From positions 1 to 64,000 of the forward strand of contig NZ_VNKO01000012.1 of assembly GCF_008033445.1 (NCBI RefSeq): 64,000 nucleotides of DNA, given 5' to 3'. A program made the position numbers and the translations under genes. Below are positions 16,619-25,900 of this stretch, piece after piece (position 1 is the first letter of the stretch; every line of letters begins with the position of its first letter). The DNA comes from Vulcaniibacterium gelatinicum. Its GTDB lineage: Bacteria; Pseudomonadota; Gammaproteobacteria; Xanthomonadales; Xanthomonadaceae. The notes beneath the pieces are model-generated. The model was not told the DNA's origin, did not search any database, and saw only the letters and a program-made list of their open reading frames with translations.

Positions 16619-18205
16619 GTGGCGCATCGTTTCGGACTGGACTCGCTGGTGGTGCGCGAGGGCCGCTTCTACGGCTGGGGCTGGTTCCTGGACGACGCCG
16701 CGCGCGCGGTGCAGTGCGAGCTGCGCCTGCCGCTGCGCGACGGCGGCGAGCAGGCGGTCACCTGCGTGCCGGGGGGCACCCGCGAGGACCTGCGCCGGGC
16801 CTATCCGCAGGTGCCGCACGCGGTCTCGTCCGGATTCCTGCTGCAGGGCAAGCTGCGTGACGCGCTCGATCCGCAGCGGCCGGCCCGGCTGGTGGCCACG
16901 CTCGCCAACGGCGAGGTCCGCTATTGCGAGGTGCATCGCCTGCCGCACCCGGCCACGGCCGGCGGCGCGCTGCGGCGGGCGCTGGGCAAGTGGCGGCGCG
17001 AAGGGGGGCGGGCGTTGCTGGCGGCGCTGCGCGCGCGGGGGCAGGCGCGGTTGCATGGCGCCTGGGCGCGACGGCGCCTGCTGGGGCGGCTGCGGCGCTG
17101 GGGCGCGCGGCCGCTGACCCTGGTGATCGACCACGGCATGGGCGGGGGCGCCAACCGCTACCGCCACGCGCTGGTGGATCGCCTGGCGGCGGCCGGGCCG
17201 GTGCTGGTGCTCGCGCCGGTGCTGCACGAGCTGCAGTACCGGCTCGACCTGCATGCGGACGGGCGATCGCTCGAATGCCGGCTGCCGCGCCTGCCGGACC
17301 TGCTGGCGCTGCTGCAGCGCCTGCCGCGCCTGGACATCCAGGTCAACGAGCTGGTGTCCTACGACGACCCGCTGGCGCTGCTGGACTGGCTGCGCGTGCA
17401 GCGTGCGCGCGGCGCCGGCGAACTGGTGTTCCACCTGCACGACTACCACGCCGCCTGTCCGGCCTGGACCCTGGTGGACCACACCGGCGCCTACTGCGGC
17501 GTACCCGACACCGACGTGTGCCGGCGCTGCCTGCCGGCCAACACCGCCAACACCATGGGCTTCACTCCGGGCGTGACCGTGCCGCAGTGGCGCGCGGCGT
17601 GGGGGCCGTTCCTGCAGGACTGCGACCGCATCGTCGCATTCTCGCAGGCGTCGGCGGAGATCCTGGCCAAGGCCTACCCGCGGCTGCCGCGCGAGAAGAT
17701 CACCGTGCAGCCGCACACCGTGGACGCGAGCCGGCTGCGCCCGGTCCGGCCGCATCCGGGCCCGCCGCTGGTGATCGGCGTGGTCGGCCACATCAGCGCC
17801 GCCAAGGGCGCGCTGGTGCTGCGCGACATGGCGCGGTTGATCCGCGAGCGCGGGCTGCCGATGCGCATCGTGGTGTTCGGCACGCTCGAACACCACGACG
17901 TGGCCGACGGCATCGAGGTGCTGGGCGAGTACGTCGCCGCCGAGCTGCCCGACCTGCTCGAACGGCAGCGGGTGGGCGTGTGCCTGCTGCCGTCGGTGTG
18001 CGCCGAGACCTACTCCTTCGTCACCGACGAGCTGATGGCGATGCGGGCGCCGCTGGCGGTGTTCCCGATCGGCGCCCCGGCCGAACGCGTGGCCCACTAC
18101 AATCGCGGGCTGGTCATCAGCCGGATCGATGCGGCGACCGCGCTCGACGAGATCGCCGCCTTCGCCGCGCGCGTGCTGCCCGCCGCGGCTCCACCAGGAC
18201 AGTGA
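16619..18205 (+). CDS. Glycosyltransferase (GT4-like) with N-terminal accessory domain
   Basis: 528 aa from a GTG start at 16619, preceded by a G-rich ribosome binding site. The first ~110 residues form an accessory domain beginning FGLDSLVVREGRFYGWGWF, a type often fused to LPS glycosyltransferases. From about 160 a GT-B enzyme follows, with IDHGMGGGANRYR at its start, a cysteine cluster (CGVPDTDVCRRC) in the middle, then GVVGHISAAKGA and a C-terminal segment around CAETYSFVTDE. The last resembles the GT4 donor-sugar site, where a Glu binds the nucleotide ribose. Sugar and linkage are unknown. The gene ends one base before the next ATG. Confidence 0.8.
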   Translation: MAHRFGLDSLVVREGRFYGWGWFLDDAARAVQCELRLPLRDGGEQAVTCVPGGTREDLRRAYPQVPHAVSSGFLLQGKLRDALDPQRPARLVATLANGEVRYCEVHRLPHPATAGGALRRALGKWRREGGRALLAALRARGQARLHGAWARRRLLGRLRRWGARPLTLVIDHGMGGGANRYRHALVDRLAAAGPVLVLAPVLHELQYRLDLHADGRSLECRLPRLPDLLALLQRLPRLDIQVNELVSYDDPLALLDWLRVQRARGAGELVFHLHDYHAACPAWTLVDHTGAYCGVPDTDVCRRCLPANTANTMGFTPGVTVPQWRAAWGPFLQDCDRIVAFSQASAEILAKAYPRLPREKITVQPHTVDASRLRPVRPHPGPPLVIGVVGHISAAKGALVLRDMARLIRERGLPMRIVVFGTLEHHDVADGIEVLGEYVAAELPDLLERQRVGVCLLPSVCAETYSFVTDELMAMRAPLAVFPIGAPAERVAHYNRGLVISRIDAATALDEIAAFAARVLPAAAPPGQ

Positions 18206-18206
18206 A

Positions 18207-19268
18207 ATGGGAAAGACAGTCGCCTTCACCTCCGCGGCGGTGAACTACCTGCCCAAGGTGCGCAAGCTCTGCGCCTCGATCCGCCGCTACCACCCCGAGT
18301 TCGAGATCGTGCTCGCGCTCGCCGACGAGAAGGCCGCCGGGGTGGAGTTCGGCGCCGAGCCGATCGACCGCGTGATCGCCGTGGACGAGCTGCCGATCCC
18401 GGACCGCCGGCGCTGGATCTACTTCCACACCATCGTCGAGCTGGCCACCGCGATCAAGCCGTTCGTGCTGTGCGAGCTGCTGGCCGACCCGGAAGTGGAC
18501 CGGGTGCTGTACTTCGACCCGGACATGGTGCTGTTCTCGCGCCTGGACGACCTGCTGGCCGCGCTCGACGGTTCGAACCTGGTGCTCACCCCGCACCTGA
18601 CCAGGCCCGAGGCGACGCTGGAGGCGGTGCGAGACAACGAGATCAGCGCGCTCAAGCACGGCGTGTACAACCTCGGCTTCCTCGGCGTGCGTCCCACGCC
18701 CGAAGGGCAGCGCTTCGCACGCTGGTGGGCCGACCGCATCTACCACTTCTGCGTGGCCGACATCCCCGGCGGCCTGTTCACCGACCAGCGCTGGATCGAC
18801 CTGGCGCCGGCGTTCTTCGACGGCGTGGGCATCCTCAAGAACCCGCGCTTCAACGTCGCCACCTGGAACATCACCACCCGCCAGGTCGCCGGCGACCTGG
18901 CCTCCGGCTTCACCGTGGACGGCGAGCCGCTCGGCTTCTACCACTTCACCGGCTTCGACAGCGGCGCGCACAAGGTGATGGCCGACAAGCACGGCGCCGG
19001 CAACCCGGCGGTGGCGGCGCTGGTGGCGTGGTACGCGCACGAGGCGCGCTTCGACGCCGACGAGCCGGCGGCGCAGGTGGCCTGGCGCTACGGCCGCTAC
19101 AGCGACGGCACGCCGATCCCGCTCGGGCACCGCCGGCTGTACCGCGCGCGCCCCGACCTGCAGGCAGCGTATCCGGACCCATTCGACGCCACTGGTTTGC
19201 TGCGCTGGATGAACACCCAGGGGGCGATCGAGCACCCGGAGTTCTGCGCAAAAAAAGCCCATGGCTGA
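18207..19268 (+). CDS. Glycosyltransferase (GT8-like, DxD type), possible -1 frameshift gene
   Basis: 353 aa in the zero frame. The N-terminus (TVAFTSAAVNYLPKVRKLC) and the metal-binding DPD at 104-106 in LYFDPDMVLF fit a GT-A enzyme of the GT8 kind. YNLGFLGVR and an FTDQRWIDL stretch are further family-like segments. It presumably adds a sugar to the O-antigen. The zero-frame stop at 19266-19268 lies inside a very stable hairpin just after an A7 run (19250-19256). A -1 slip there would extend the protein to 412 aa, ending at 19444. The annotated end is therefore one of two possible ends. Confidence 0.8.
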   Translation: MGKTVAFTSAAVNYLPKVRKLCASIRRYHPEFEIVLALADEKAAGVEFGAEPIDRVIAVDELPIPDRRRWIYFHTIVELATAIKPFVLCELLADPEVDRVLYFDPDMVLFSRLDDLLAALDGSNLVLTPHLTRPEATLEAVRDNEISALKHGVYNLGFLGVRPTPEGQRFARWWADRIYHFCVADIPGGLFTDQRWIDLAPAFFDGVGILKNPRFNVATWNITTRQVAGDLASGFTVDGEPLGFYHFTGFDSGAHKVMADKHGAGNPAVAALVAWYAHEARFDADEPAAQVAWRYGRYSDGTPIPLGHRRLYRARPDLQAAYPDPFDATGLLRWMNTQGAIEHPEFCAKKAHG

Positions 19269-19319
19269 GTCGGGCGGCGCGGCGCATCCGCCACCTGTGC
19301 CGCGTGCTCGCACTCAGCC
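19238..19319 (+). promoter_or_regulatory. Candidate programmed -1 frameshift signal
   Basis: Three elements are in register. GGAG at 19238-19241 lies eight bases before an A AAA AAA heptamer (19250-19256) whose last two triplets are zero-frame codons. After a six-base spacer, a hairpin spans 19263-19319. Its arms pair 19263-19270 with 19312-19319 (8 pairs), 19271-19275 with 19306-19310 (5 pairs) and 19277-19286 with 19296-19305 (10 pairs), with single-base bulges at 19276 and 19311 and three G-U pairs. This is the arrangement known from E. coli dnaX. It could also be chance or mark a lost A. Confidence 0.5.
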
Positions 19320-19444
19320 TGACCGATGCCGAGGCCCGCAGGGCGCGCCGCGAGGTGCTCGCCCGCACCATCACCGAGCGGGGATGGCGCGGCGCCCTGC
19401 AGCTGATCCTGAAAGGACGGGACGATGGGAATCTTCTCCAATGA
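19256..19444 (+). CDS. Open -1 frame extension after the GT8 gene
   Basis: 62 codons, with no ATG, that are read only if ribosomes slip back one base at 19250-19256 or if the A-run is one base short in this sequence. Third codon positions are almost all G or C, as in real genes here. The product starts SPWLSRAARRIRHLCR, a basic Trp-containing helix like the tail of the sulfotransferase encoded upstream, followed by an amphipathic Arg/Ala helix. It overlaps the next gene by 20 bases and contains that gene's ribosome binding site. Initiation from CTG at 19265 or GTG at 19304 as a separate small protein is an alternative. Confidence 0.4.
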   Translation, partial: SPWLSRAARRIRHLCRVLALSLTDAEARRARREVLARTITERGWRGALQLILKGRDDGNLLQ

Positions 19445-20630
19445 CTTGATGGTCGAATGGACCTGCTACGAACGTGTCTCCGGGCTGCTGCGCGCGTTGA
19501 TCGCGCTGCCGCAGGCGGGGGTGCCGGCAACGCTGCGGGTCACGGTGGACGGCGCCGAGATCCATGCCGCGCCGGCGGTGCCGAAGTCGGACGGCCGCGT
19601 GCACGTCAACTTCCACACCCATCTGCTCGCCGACGGCGAGCACACGTTCGGCCTGCAACTGACCCAGGGCGGGCGCCGCTGGACCGCGCGTGCGCGCTAC
19701 CGGGTCTGCAACGACGGCGGCGTCGCCGGGCAGGTGCGCGCGGCGTTGCGCGCGCACGGCGTGCCGCTGGTGTTCCAGGGCGATTGCGACGCTTCCCATT
19801 ACGCGGCGGCGCAGGCCGGCCTGGTCCACTGGGTGGACGCGCCCGACGCCGAGGCGCGGATCGCGGCCAAGGCGGCCGACGGCACGGTGACCGCCAACGA
19901 GGCGGAACTGCTGCGCCGCTTCGTCCGCGACGGCTTCGTGATCCTGGACGCGCCGCTGCCGGAGCCGATGGTGGAACGCGCCAATGCGGCGCTGGATCAG
20001 GCCATCGCGCAGGGCTACCAGGGCTACCGCTACGGCGACAGCACCCGCCTGGAGCAGATGCACGTGCACTTCCCGGCGATCCGCGACATCTGGCTGTATC
20101 CGCCGGTGCACCGGTTCCTGTCGCTGGTGTTCGAGGCGCCGTCGCGGCCGTGTCAGTCGCTGGTGTACGTGTTCGGCAGCCAGCAGGACGCGCACCAGGA
20201 CACCATCCACCTCACGCCGTTCCCGGCCGGGATGATGTGCGGGGTGTGGATCGCGCTGGAGGACGTGCGCCCCGGCTCCGGCGAACTGGTCGTGTATCCG
20301 GGCAGCCACCGCCTGCCGCGGGTGTACATGCACCAGGTCGGCTGCGCCAAGGTGGAGGGCGACTGGAGCGAGTTCGGCGCCAAGGTGGTGGGCCGCTGGG
20401 CCGGGCTGCTGCGCGAGAGCGGCATCGAGCCGGTGCCGTACCTGGCGCGGCGCGGCCAGATCCTGGTCTGGCACGAGAACCTGATGCACGCCGGCAGCGT
20501 CCGCCGCGATCCGTCGCTGTCGCGGCGCTCGGTGGTGACGCACAACTTCGCCGAAGGGGCGATCGCCTACTACGACTCCTCCGGCGACGTCGGCTACATC
20601 CACCCCGAGCCGGTGCCGGGCGCGGGCTGA
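19425..20630 (+). CDS. Phytanoyl-CoA dioxygenase (PhyH) family protein in LPS cluster
   Basis: 401 aa. The first ~100 residues form a beta-rich domain of unknown role. The C-terminal domain (about 155-395) is a 2-oxoglutarate/Fe(II) oxygenase of the PhyH type, with iron ligands H257-x-D259 in AHQDTIH and distal H355 in LMHAGS, plus Arg residues near SRRSVV for 2-oxoglutarate. PhyH-type enzymes occur in polysaccharide clusters, where they probably hydroxylate sugars, acyl groups or lipid carriers. The substrate here is unknown. AAAGGACGGGAC precedes the ATG. It is the last gene of the LPS run. Confidence 0.82.
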   Translation: MGIFSNDLMVEWTCYERVSGLLRALIALPQAGVPATLRVTVDGAEIHAAPAVPKSDGRVHVNFHTHLLADGEHTFGLQLTQGGRRWTARARYRVCNDGGVAGQVRAALRAHGVPLVFQGDCDASHYAAAQAGLVHWVDAPDAEARIAAKAADGTVTANEAELLRRFVRDGFVILDAPLPEPMVERANAALDQAIAQGYQGYRYGDSTRLEQMHVHFPAIRDIWLYPPVHRFLSLVFEAPSRPCQSLVYVFGSQQDAHQDTIHLTPFPAGMMCGVWIALEDVRPGSGELVVYPGSHRLPRVYMHQVGCAKVEGDWSEFGAKVVGRWAGLLRESGIEPVPYLARRGQILVWHENLMHAGSVRRDPSLSRRSVVTHNFAEGAIAYYDSSGDVGYIHPEPVPGAG

Positions 20631-20892
20631 TCTCAGCGCGTCGCGGCTGGCCCGGCGGGGGCACTGCGCCAGGTGGGGCGTGATGGGCGGCAGGTCGCTG
20701 AATAGGGCGTTGTGATCCGGCCGCCGATCAGTGGCCGGAGACCGGCGATCGAGTGTGACGGCGTTCGAGGAAACGAGGCCGGACGGACTTATGATCCTTG
20801 ACATTGTGGCCGCGAGGATTTCACGACAACATCTGCTCCCGGGGCAAGCGGCTGCCCTGGCTTTACGCCTCGACCATCCATAGGGTTTTGCC
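20631..20892 (+). promoter_or_regulatory. Upstream region of the metalloprotease gene
   Basis: A 262-base gap. TATGAT at 20790-20795 resembles a -10 element and TTGACA at 20798-20803 is a perfect -35, but neither has a convincing partner at the right distance. No strong ribosome binding site precedes the ATG at 20893. No terminator is obvious after the PhyH gene. Confidence 0.3.
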
Positions 20893-23202
20893 ATGTTGAA
20901 CCGTTTCGTGCTCGCCGCCGTGCTGCTGCTGGCTGCGGGCTGTTCGCGCGACTGGGACGGCCGCCGCAGCGGCCTGCAGGCGCGAGATGCCGATGCCACC
21001 CCGGCCACGCTCCAGGCCATTCCCGCGGTCCGCAGCGCCGCGCTGGGGGTGCGCACCGGCCAGGGCTTCGCCACGCTGCCCGACCGCGGCGAACTGCTGG
21101 CCTACGACCGCGCCCGCCCGGTGCAGCGGCACGGCGCCTACACCCTGCATCCCGTCCAGCTCAGCGAGGAGCATGCGCTGCGCGCGATCGCCACCGGCGA
21201 GCTGCGCCTCACCGCGCCCGACGGCACGCCGTTGCGCTTGCACTACCAGCGCCACGTCGAGCACCCTGACGGCAACTGGACCTGGGTGGGGCGCGACGAC
21301 TCGGGCAGCGACGCGGTCATCACCTTCGGCGAGAAGGCGGTGTTCGGCAGCATCGGCCAGCCCGGCCGCGAGGCGCTGCGCCTGATGACCCAGGCAGGGC
21401 GGTCGTGGCTGATCGAGACCGATCCGTCCAAGGTCGCCGACCTGCGCACGCGCAGGCCCGACTACCTGGTGCCGCCGTCCCTGGCCACCGCGGCGGCCGA
21501 TGCCGCCGGGCCAGCGCCGCCGCTCTCCCCGTCCGGCGCGACCACCAGCACCACGGCGACCACCGTGGACGTGGCGCTGGGCTACACCCCCGGATTCGCC
21601 AGCGCCAAGGGCGGCAGCTCGCAGGCGGTCACCCGTCTGTACAACCTGGCGGAGATCACCAACACGGCCTACGCCAACAGCGGGATCAATGCACGCATCC
21701 GCGTGGTGCGCACCGTGCTGGTCAATTATCCCGACGCCACGTCCAACCAGGATGCGCTGGAGAAGATGACCGGCTACAAGTCGGGCACCGGACAGATCCC
21801 GGTGGATCCGGCCTTCAGCGAGCTGCGCAGTGCGCGCGACCAGTATGGTGCGGACCTGGTGTCTCTGGTCCGCCAGTTCCGCACCCCCGAGAACGATGGC
21901 TGCGGCATTGCCTGGCTGATCGGCAGCGGCCTATCCGGCATCAGTCGCAGCAACGCACCGTTCGGTTATTCCGTGGTCAGCGACGGCAGCGACCTGGACG
22001 AAGGCGACAGCAAGACGTACTTCTGCCGCGAGGAGACGCTGGCGCACGAGCTCGGGCACAACATGGGGCAGGTGCACAACCAGGAGGACGCCGGGGGGGC
22101 CGGCGCGCACGCCTATTCGTACGGCTATCGCGAGGCTTCGGCCAGCGGGTTCTACACGGTGATGGCGTACCGGATGAAGGACAGCAGCCAGTTCCCGATC
22201 CGTCATTTCGCCAATCCCGCGGTCAGCTACCAGGGGCGTCCGACCGGCGTGGCGGACACGGCGGACAACGCACGCAGCCTGGCCGTCACGATCCCGATCA
22301 TCGCTACCTTCCGCGCCACGGTAGTCGGCGACGCACCCATTCCCAGACCGCGCAACGACATCGACGGCGACGGGAAGTCCGATTTGATCCTCCGCAACGG
22401 TACGCTGTGGGCCTACTGGCTGATGAACGGCGCCAGCGTGCGTCAGGGGGTGATCGTGGGCGGGGCTGGTGGCGGGTATGCGGTCGAGTACGCCGGCGAC
22501 TTCAACAACGATGGCCGGACCGAGGTGGTCTACAAGCATCCCGACAACAGGAACATGTGGGTGTGGTTCATGTCCACGTCGGGTGTAGTGACGCCGACGG
22601 AGATTGGCACGCCCCCCACTGGCTGGGATGTATTTGCCACTGCCGACATGAATGGCGACGGCAAGACCGATCTGGTGCTTCGCAACGGCAACCAGCTCGC
22701 CACCTGGGTCATGAATGGTGCGACGGTGGTGCAGGGCATCGTGTATTCGAACGTCGGAACGCAGTACCGACCCGTCCAGGTCGGCGACTTCGACGGCAAT
22801 GGTGCCGCCGACGTGATCTACGCCGACGGTACGGGTGGCCTGTATCTGGCCGCTCTGGGGGACAGCGTGACCCTGACCAGGGTCGGGCAGATGGATCCCG
22901 GCTACGAACCATTCGCGGCCGATGATATTGACCTTGACGGTCGGGATGACTTGTTGCTCCGCAACGGCAGCTCGCTTGCGTACTGGCTGCTTGACGGTGC
23001 GCGCTTGAAAGCGGCCGTCAACCTGGGGAGTGCCGGCGGTACGTACCGGGCGATCCTGGTTGGCGATTTCGATGGTGACGGGTCCGCCAGCGTCCTGTTC
23101 CAGAACGACAGCCGGCACATGATGCTGTGGACATTGCGCAGCAGTGGGGTCGTGAGTCGGGCGGTCGGCTCGCCGCCGCCGGGCTGGGTGCTGCTGCCCT
23201 GA
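20893..23202 (+). CDS. Metzincin zinc metalloprotease lipoprotein with FG-GAP/VCBS repeats
   Basis: 769 aa. The signal peptide ends in a lipobox (LLAAGC). After a propeptide-like region, residues ~225-475 form a metzincin domain with the zinc motif [11 protein letters not shown] (H385, E386, H389, H395) and a Met-turn VMAYRMK, as in reprolysin-type M12B-like peptidases. The C-terminal ~280 residues hold about six calcium-loop repeats of the DxDGDGxxD type ([54 protein letters not shown]), predicted to form a beta-propeller. It is probably surface-exposed or released. Codon choice in the repeat region is visibly less GC-biased than in the flanks. Confidence 0.88.
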   Translation: MLNRFVLAAVLLLAAGCSRDWDGRRSGLQARDADATPATLQAIPAVRSAALGVRTGQGFATLPDRGELLAYDRARPVQRHGAYTLHPVQLSEEHALRAIATGELRLTAPDGTPLRLHYQRHVEHPDGNWTWVGRDDSGSDAVITFGEKAVFGSIGQPGREALRLMTQAGRSWLIETDPSKVADLRTRRPDYLVPPSLATAAADAAGPAPPLSPSGATTSTTATTVDVALGYTPGFASAKGGSSQAVTRLYNLAEITNTAYANSGINARIRVVRTVLVNYPDATSNQDALEKMTGYKSGTGQIPVDPAFSELRSARDQYGADLVSLVRQFRTPENDGCGIAWLIGSGLSGISRSNAPFGYSVVSDGSDLDEGDSKTYFCREETLAHELGHNMGQVHNQEDAGGAGAHAYSYGYREASASGFYTVMAYRMKDSSQFPIRHFANPAVSYQGRPTGVADTADNARSLAVTIPIIATFRATVVGDAPIPRPRNDIDGDGKSDLILRNGTLWAYWLMNGASVRQGVIVGGAGGGYAVEYAGDFNNDGRTEVVYKHPDNRNMWVWFMSTSGVVTPTEIGTPPTGWDVFATADMNGDGKTDLVLRNGNQLATWVMNGATVVQGIVYSNVGTQYRPVQVGDFDGNGAADVIYADGTGGLYLAALGDSVTLTRVGQMDPGYEPFAADDIDLDGRDDLLLRNGSSLAYWLLDGARLKAAVNLGSAGGTYRAILVGDFDGDGSASVLFQNDSRHMMLWTLRSSGVVSRAVGSPPPGWVLLP

Positions 23203-23224
23203 TCCGGTCCGGATGCCGGTGATA

Positions 23225-23256
23225 CCGCGAAGGCCGTCATCGCACGGCCTTCGCGG
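23225..23256. terminator. Hairpin between convergent genes
   Basis: A perfect 13-pair stem (CCGCGAAGGCCGT at 23225-23237 with 23244-23256) and a six-base loop, placed between the metalloprotease (+) and etfA (-). It lacks a T-run, so termination efficiency is uncertain. Confidence 0.6.
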
Positions 23257-23310
23257 GTGCGGGAGTTGCGCGCGAACGCGTGGAGCGGCGGTCCGCGCGC
23301 CGCAGCGGGC

Positions 23311-24249
23311 TTACAGCCGCGCCTGCAGCTCCGGCAGGATCTGGAACAGATCCCCCACCAGCCCGATGTCCGCCACCTCGAAGATCGGCGCGTCGGGATC
23401 CTTGTTGATGGCCACGATCGTGCCGGCGTCCTTGATGCCGGTCAGGTGCTGGATCGCGCCGGAGATGCCGACGGCGATGTACAGCTCGGGGGCGATGATC
23501 TTGCCGGTCTGGCCGACCTGCAGCTCGTTGGGCACGTAGCCGGCGTCCACCGCGGCGCGCGAGGCGCCGACCGCGGCGCCGAGCTTGTCGGCCAGGGCGA
23601 AGATGAGCCGGAAGTTCTCCGCCGAGCCGACGCCGCGGCCGCCGGAGACCACGCGCCTGGCGCTCTGCAGGTCCGGGCGGTCGGAGGCGCCGGCGGCCAG
23701 GCCGACGTAGCGGGTGTGGGTGGGCAGCGCGGCGTCCACGGTCACGGCCTCGATCGCGGCGCTGCCGCCGCGCGGCGCTTCCGGCCACGAGGCGGTGCGC
23801 ACGGTGGCCACCACGGTGCGGTCGGCCGGGGCCTCGACGGTGACGATGGCGTTGCCGGCGTAGATCGGGCGCTTGAACGTGTGCGGGCCCTCCACCGCCA
23901 TCAGGTCGGATACCTGCGGCACGCCGAGCAGCGCGGCCACGCACGGCATCAGATCCTTGCCGAAGGTGGTGCTGGGGCCGAACACGTGGGTGTACCCTTC
24001 CGCGAGCCGCGCGACCTGCGGCGCCAGCACCTGGGCGATGGCGTGGGCGTTGGCGGGGTGGGCGACGGTGAGCACCTTGCGCACGCCCGCGATCTGCGCC
24101 GCCTCGGCGGCGACCGCGGCCGGGTCGGCGGCCAGCACCACGATGTCCAGCGCCTCGGGCGAGAGCGCCTGCGCCGCGGAGACGCACTTGGCGGTGGCGG
24201 CGTTGAGCCTGCCGTCGAGGTGTTCGGCGACGATGAGAACCCTGGCCAT
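23311..24249 (-). CDS. etfA: Electron transfer flavoprotein alpha subunit
   Basis: 312 aa, normal for the alpha subunit. The C-terminal FAD-binding domain shows [12 protein letters not shown], a [21 protein letters not shown] stretch (the family signature region), [10 protein letters not shown] and [17 protein letters not shown]. With EtfB it accepts electrons from acyl-CoA and related dehydrogenases and passes them to ETF-ubiquinone oxidoreductase. Its ATG overlaps the etfB stop (TGATG). In Xanthomonas this gene marks the far border of the LPS locus. Confidence 0.97.
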   Translation of the reverse strand: MARVLIVAEHLDGRLNAATAKCVSAAQALSPEALDIVVLAADPAAVAAEAAQIAGVRKVLTVAHPANAHAIAQVLAPQVARLAEGYTHVFGPSTTFGKDLMPCVAALLGVPQVSDLMAVEGPHTFKRPIYAGNAIVTVEAPADRTVVATVRTASWPEAPRGGSAAIEAVTVDAALPTHTRYVGLAAGASDRPDLQSARRVVSGGRGVGSAENFRLIFALADKLGAAVGASRAAVDAGYVPNELQVGQTGKIIAPELYIAVGISGAIQHLTGIKDAGTIVAINKDPDAPIFEVADIGLVGDLFQILPELQARL

Positions 24250-25001
24250 CACAGCAACCCCTTCTGCTTGAGCGCGGCGACGAGCTCGGCCGCATCCTTC
24301 ACCATCACCCCGCGGCTGCGCCTGGGCGGGGGCGCGTACTGCACGGCCCTGAGCCCGGCCGCGGCGTCCACGCCGAGGTCGGCGAACGGGATCGTCTCCA
24401 GCGGCTTGCTCTTGGCCTTCATGATGTCCGGCAGCTTGATGAAGCGCGGCTCGTTCAGGCGCAGGTCGGTGGTGACCACGGCCGGCAGCTCGACTTCGAG
24501 CGTCTCCAGGCCGGCGTCCACCTCGCGCACGACGGTGGCCTTGCCGCCGGCGACCTCGAGCTTCGAAGCGAAGGTGGCCTGCGGCCGGCCCCACAGGGTG
24601 GCCAGCATCTGCCCGGTCTGGTTGGCGTCGTCGTCGATCGCCTGCTTGCCCAGGATCACCAGGTCCGGCCGCTCGCGTTCGACCAGCTTGAGCAGGGCCC
24701 GGGCCGCGGTCAGCGGCTGGAGCTCCTGGCCGGGCTCGGTGACCACGTGGATGGCGCGGTTGGCGCCCATCGCCAGGCCGTTGCGCAGGTGCGCCTGGGC
24801 GTCGGCGGGGGCGAGGGTGGCGACCACGACCTCCGTGGCGATGCCCTTGTCGCGCAGGCGCAGGGCCTCCTCCAGCGCGATTTCGTCGAAGGGGTTGGCC
24901 GACAGCTTGACGCCGTCGGTGACCACGCCGGAGCCGTCCGGCCGGACCTGGATGCGGACGTTGTAGTCCACCACGCGCTTGTAGCCGACGAGGATCTTCA
25001 T
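24249..25001 (-). CDS. etfB: Electron transfer flavoprotein beta subunit
   Basis: 250 aa, standard for EtfB. It begins [18 protein letters not shown] and carries [14 protein letters not shown], the [20 protein letters not shown]-binding stretch and the [14 protein letters not shown] region of the family. It is co-transcribed with etfA. The gene is divergent from scoA across 157 bases, so both promoters must lie in that gap. Confidence 0.97.
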   Translation of the reverse strand: MKILVGYKRVVDYNVRIQVRPDGSGVVTDGVKLSANPFDEIALEEALRLRDKGIATEVVVATLAPADAQAHLRNGLAMGANRAIHVVTEPGQELQPLTAARALLKLVERERPDLVILGKQAIDDDANQTGQMLATLWGRPQATFASKLEVAGGKATVVREVDAGLETLEVELPAVVTTDLRLNEPRFIKLPDIMKAKSKPLETIPFADLGVDAAAGLRAVQYAPPPRRSRGVMVKDAAELVAALKQKGLL

Positions 25002-25124
25002 CGTGCAGGGAATGGGGATGCGGCCGGCGGCCAAGAGCCGGCCATTTTACCGGACGCCCCCGCACGGCGCAGGGCGCGGCGCGGTGTTGCCCGAAAGGAC
25101 GATGAGCCGCCCGGCCCGGCACGC

Positions 25125-25130
25125 TAGACT
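25125..25130 (+). promoter_or_regulatory. Candidate -10 element of scoA
   Basis: TAGACT, 28 bases before the scoA ATG. The same hexamer stands before pssA. No clear -35 is present. Confidence 0.35.
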
Positions 25131-25158
25131 CTGCGGTCTTTCGGCACGGGAGACTTTC

Positions 25159-25890
25159 ATGGCTGGACCTGCCGCCGCGGCGCCCAGGGGCGCCGGCAAG
25201 CTGTACCCGGACGCGCGCAGCGCGCTCGCCGACCTGGTGGCCGATGGCCAGACCCTCGCGGTCGGCGGCTTCGGCCTGTGCGGCATCCCCGAGGCGCTGA
25301 TCGCCGCGCTGCGCGATTCCGGGGTGAAGAACCTGACCGTGATCTCCAACAACGCCGGCGTGGACGGCTTCGGCCTCGGCCTGCTGCTGGAGACGCGGCA
25401 GATCCGCAAGATGATTTCGTCCTACGTCGGCGAGAACAAGGAGTTCGAGCGCCAGTTCCTGTCCGGCGAGCTCGAGCTCGAGTTCAACCCGCAGGGCACC
25501 CTGGCCGAGCGCCTGCGCGCCGGCGGCGCCGGCATCCCGGCCTTCTACACCCCCACCGGCTACGGCACGGTGGTGGCCGAAGGCAAGGAGACGCGCCAGT
25601 TCGGCGGCCAGTGGTACGTGCTGGAGACCGCGCTGCGCGCCGACGTCGCGCTGGTCAAGGCATGGAAGGCCGACAAGGCCGGCAACCTGGTGTTCCGCAA
25701 GACCGCGCGCAACTTCAACCCGGCCTGCGCGATGGCGGGCAAGGTGTGCGTCGCCGAGGTCGAGCAGCTGGTGGAGATCGGCGAGATCGACCCCGACCAC
25801 GTGCACCTGCCGGGCATCTACGTGGACCGCATCGTCGTCAACCCGCATCCCGAGAAGCGCATCGAGCAGCGCACCGTGCGCGCCGCGTAA
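25159..25890 (+). CDS. scoA: 3-oxoacid CoA-transferase subunit A
   Basis: 243 aa. It contains the family I signature [13 protein letters not shown] and [15 protein letters not shown], followed by [16 protein letters not shown]. This subunit supplies the CoA-binding half of succinyl-CoA:3-oxoacid CoA-transferase, which activates acetoacetate with succinyl-CoA. GGGAGA lies a few bases before the ATG. It is paired with scoB ten bases downstream. Sitting between etfAB and the ETF dehydrogenase, it supports a role in fatty acid, ketone-body or leucine breakdown. Confidence 0.94.
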   Translation: MAGPAAAAPRGAGKLYPDARSALADLVADGQTLAVGGFGLCGIPEALIAALRDSGVKNLTVISNNAGVDGFGLGLLLETRQIRKMISSYVGENKEFERQFLSGELELEFNPQGTLAERLRAGGAGIPAFYTPTGYGTVVAEGKETRQFGGQWYVLETALRADVALVKAWKADKAGNLVFRKTARNFNPACAMAGKVCVAEVEQLVEIGEIDPDHVHLPGIYVDRIVVNPHPEKRIEQRTVRAA

Positions 25891-25900
25891 GGAGTCCGCA

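Noticed and set aside
18098-18103. TACAAT upstream of the GT8 gene
   Set aside because: Lies within coding sequence of the preceding glycosyltransferase with no -35 partner.
19261-19449. 62-codon frame starting with ATG at 19261
   Set aside because: Its Pro/Arg/His-rich product lacks coding character, whereas the adjacent -1 frame has GC-rich third positions and a helix-like sequence.
22355-23120. Regularly spaced repeats suggesting a CRISPR or tandem DNA repeat
   Set aside because: The repetition is at protein level (calcium-loop DxDGDG units) and the DNA copies differ; no uniform spacers exist.
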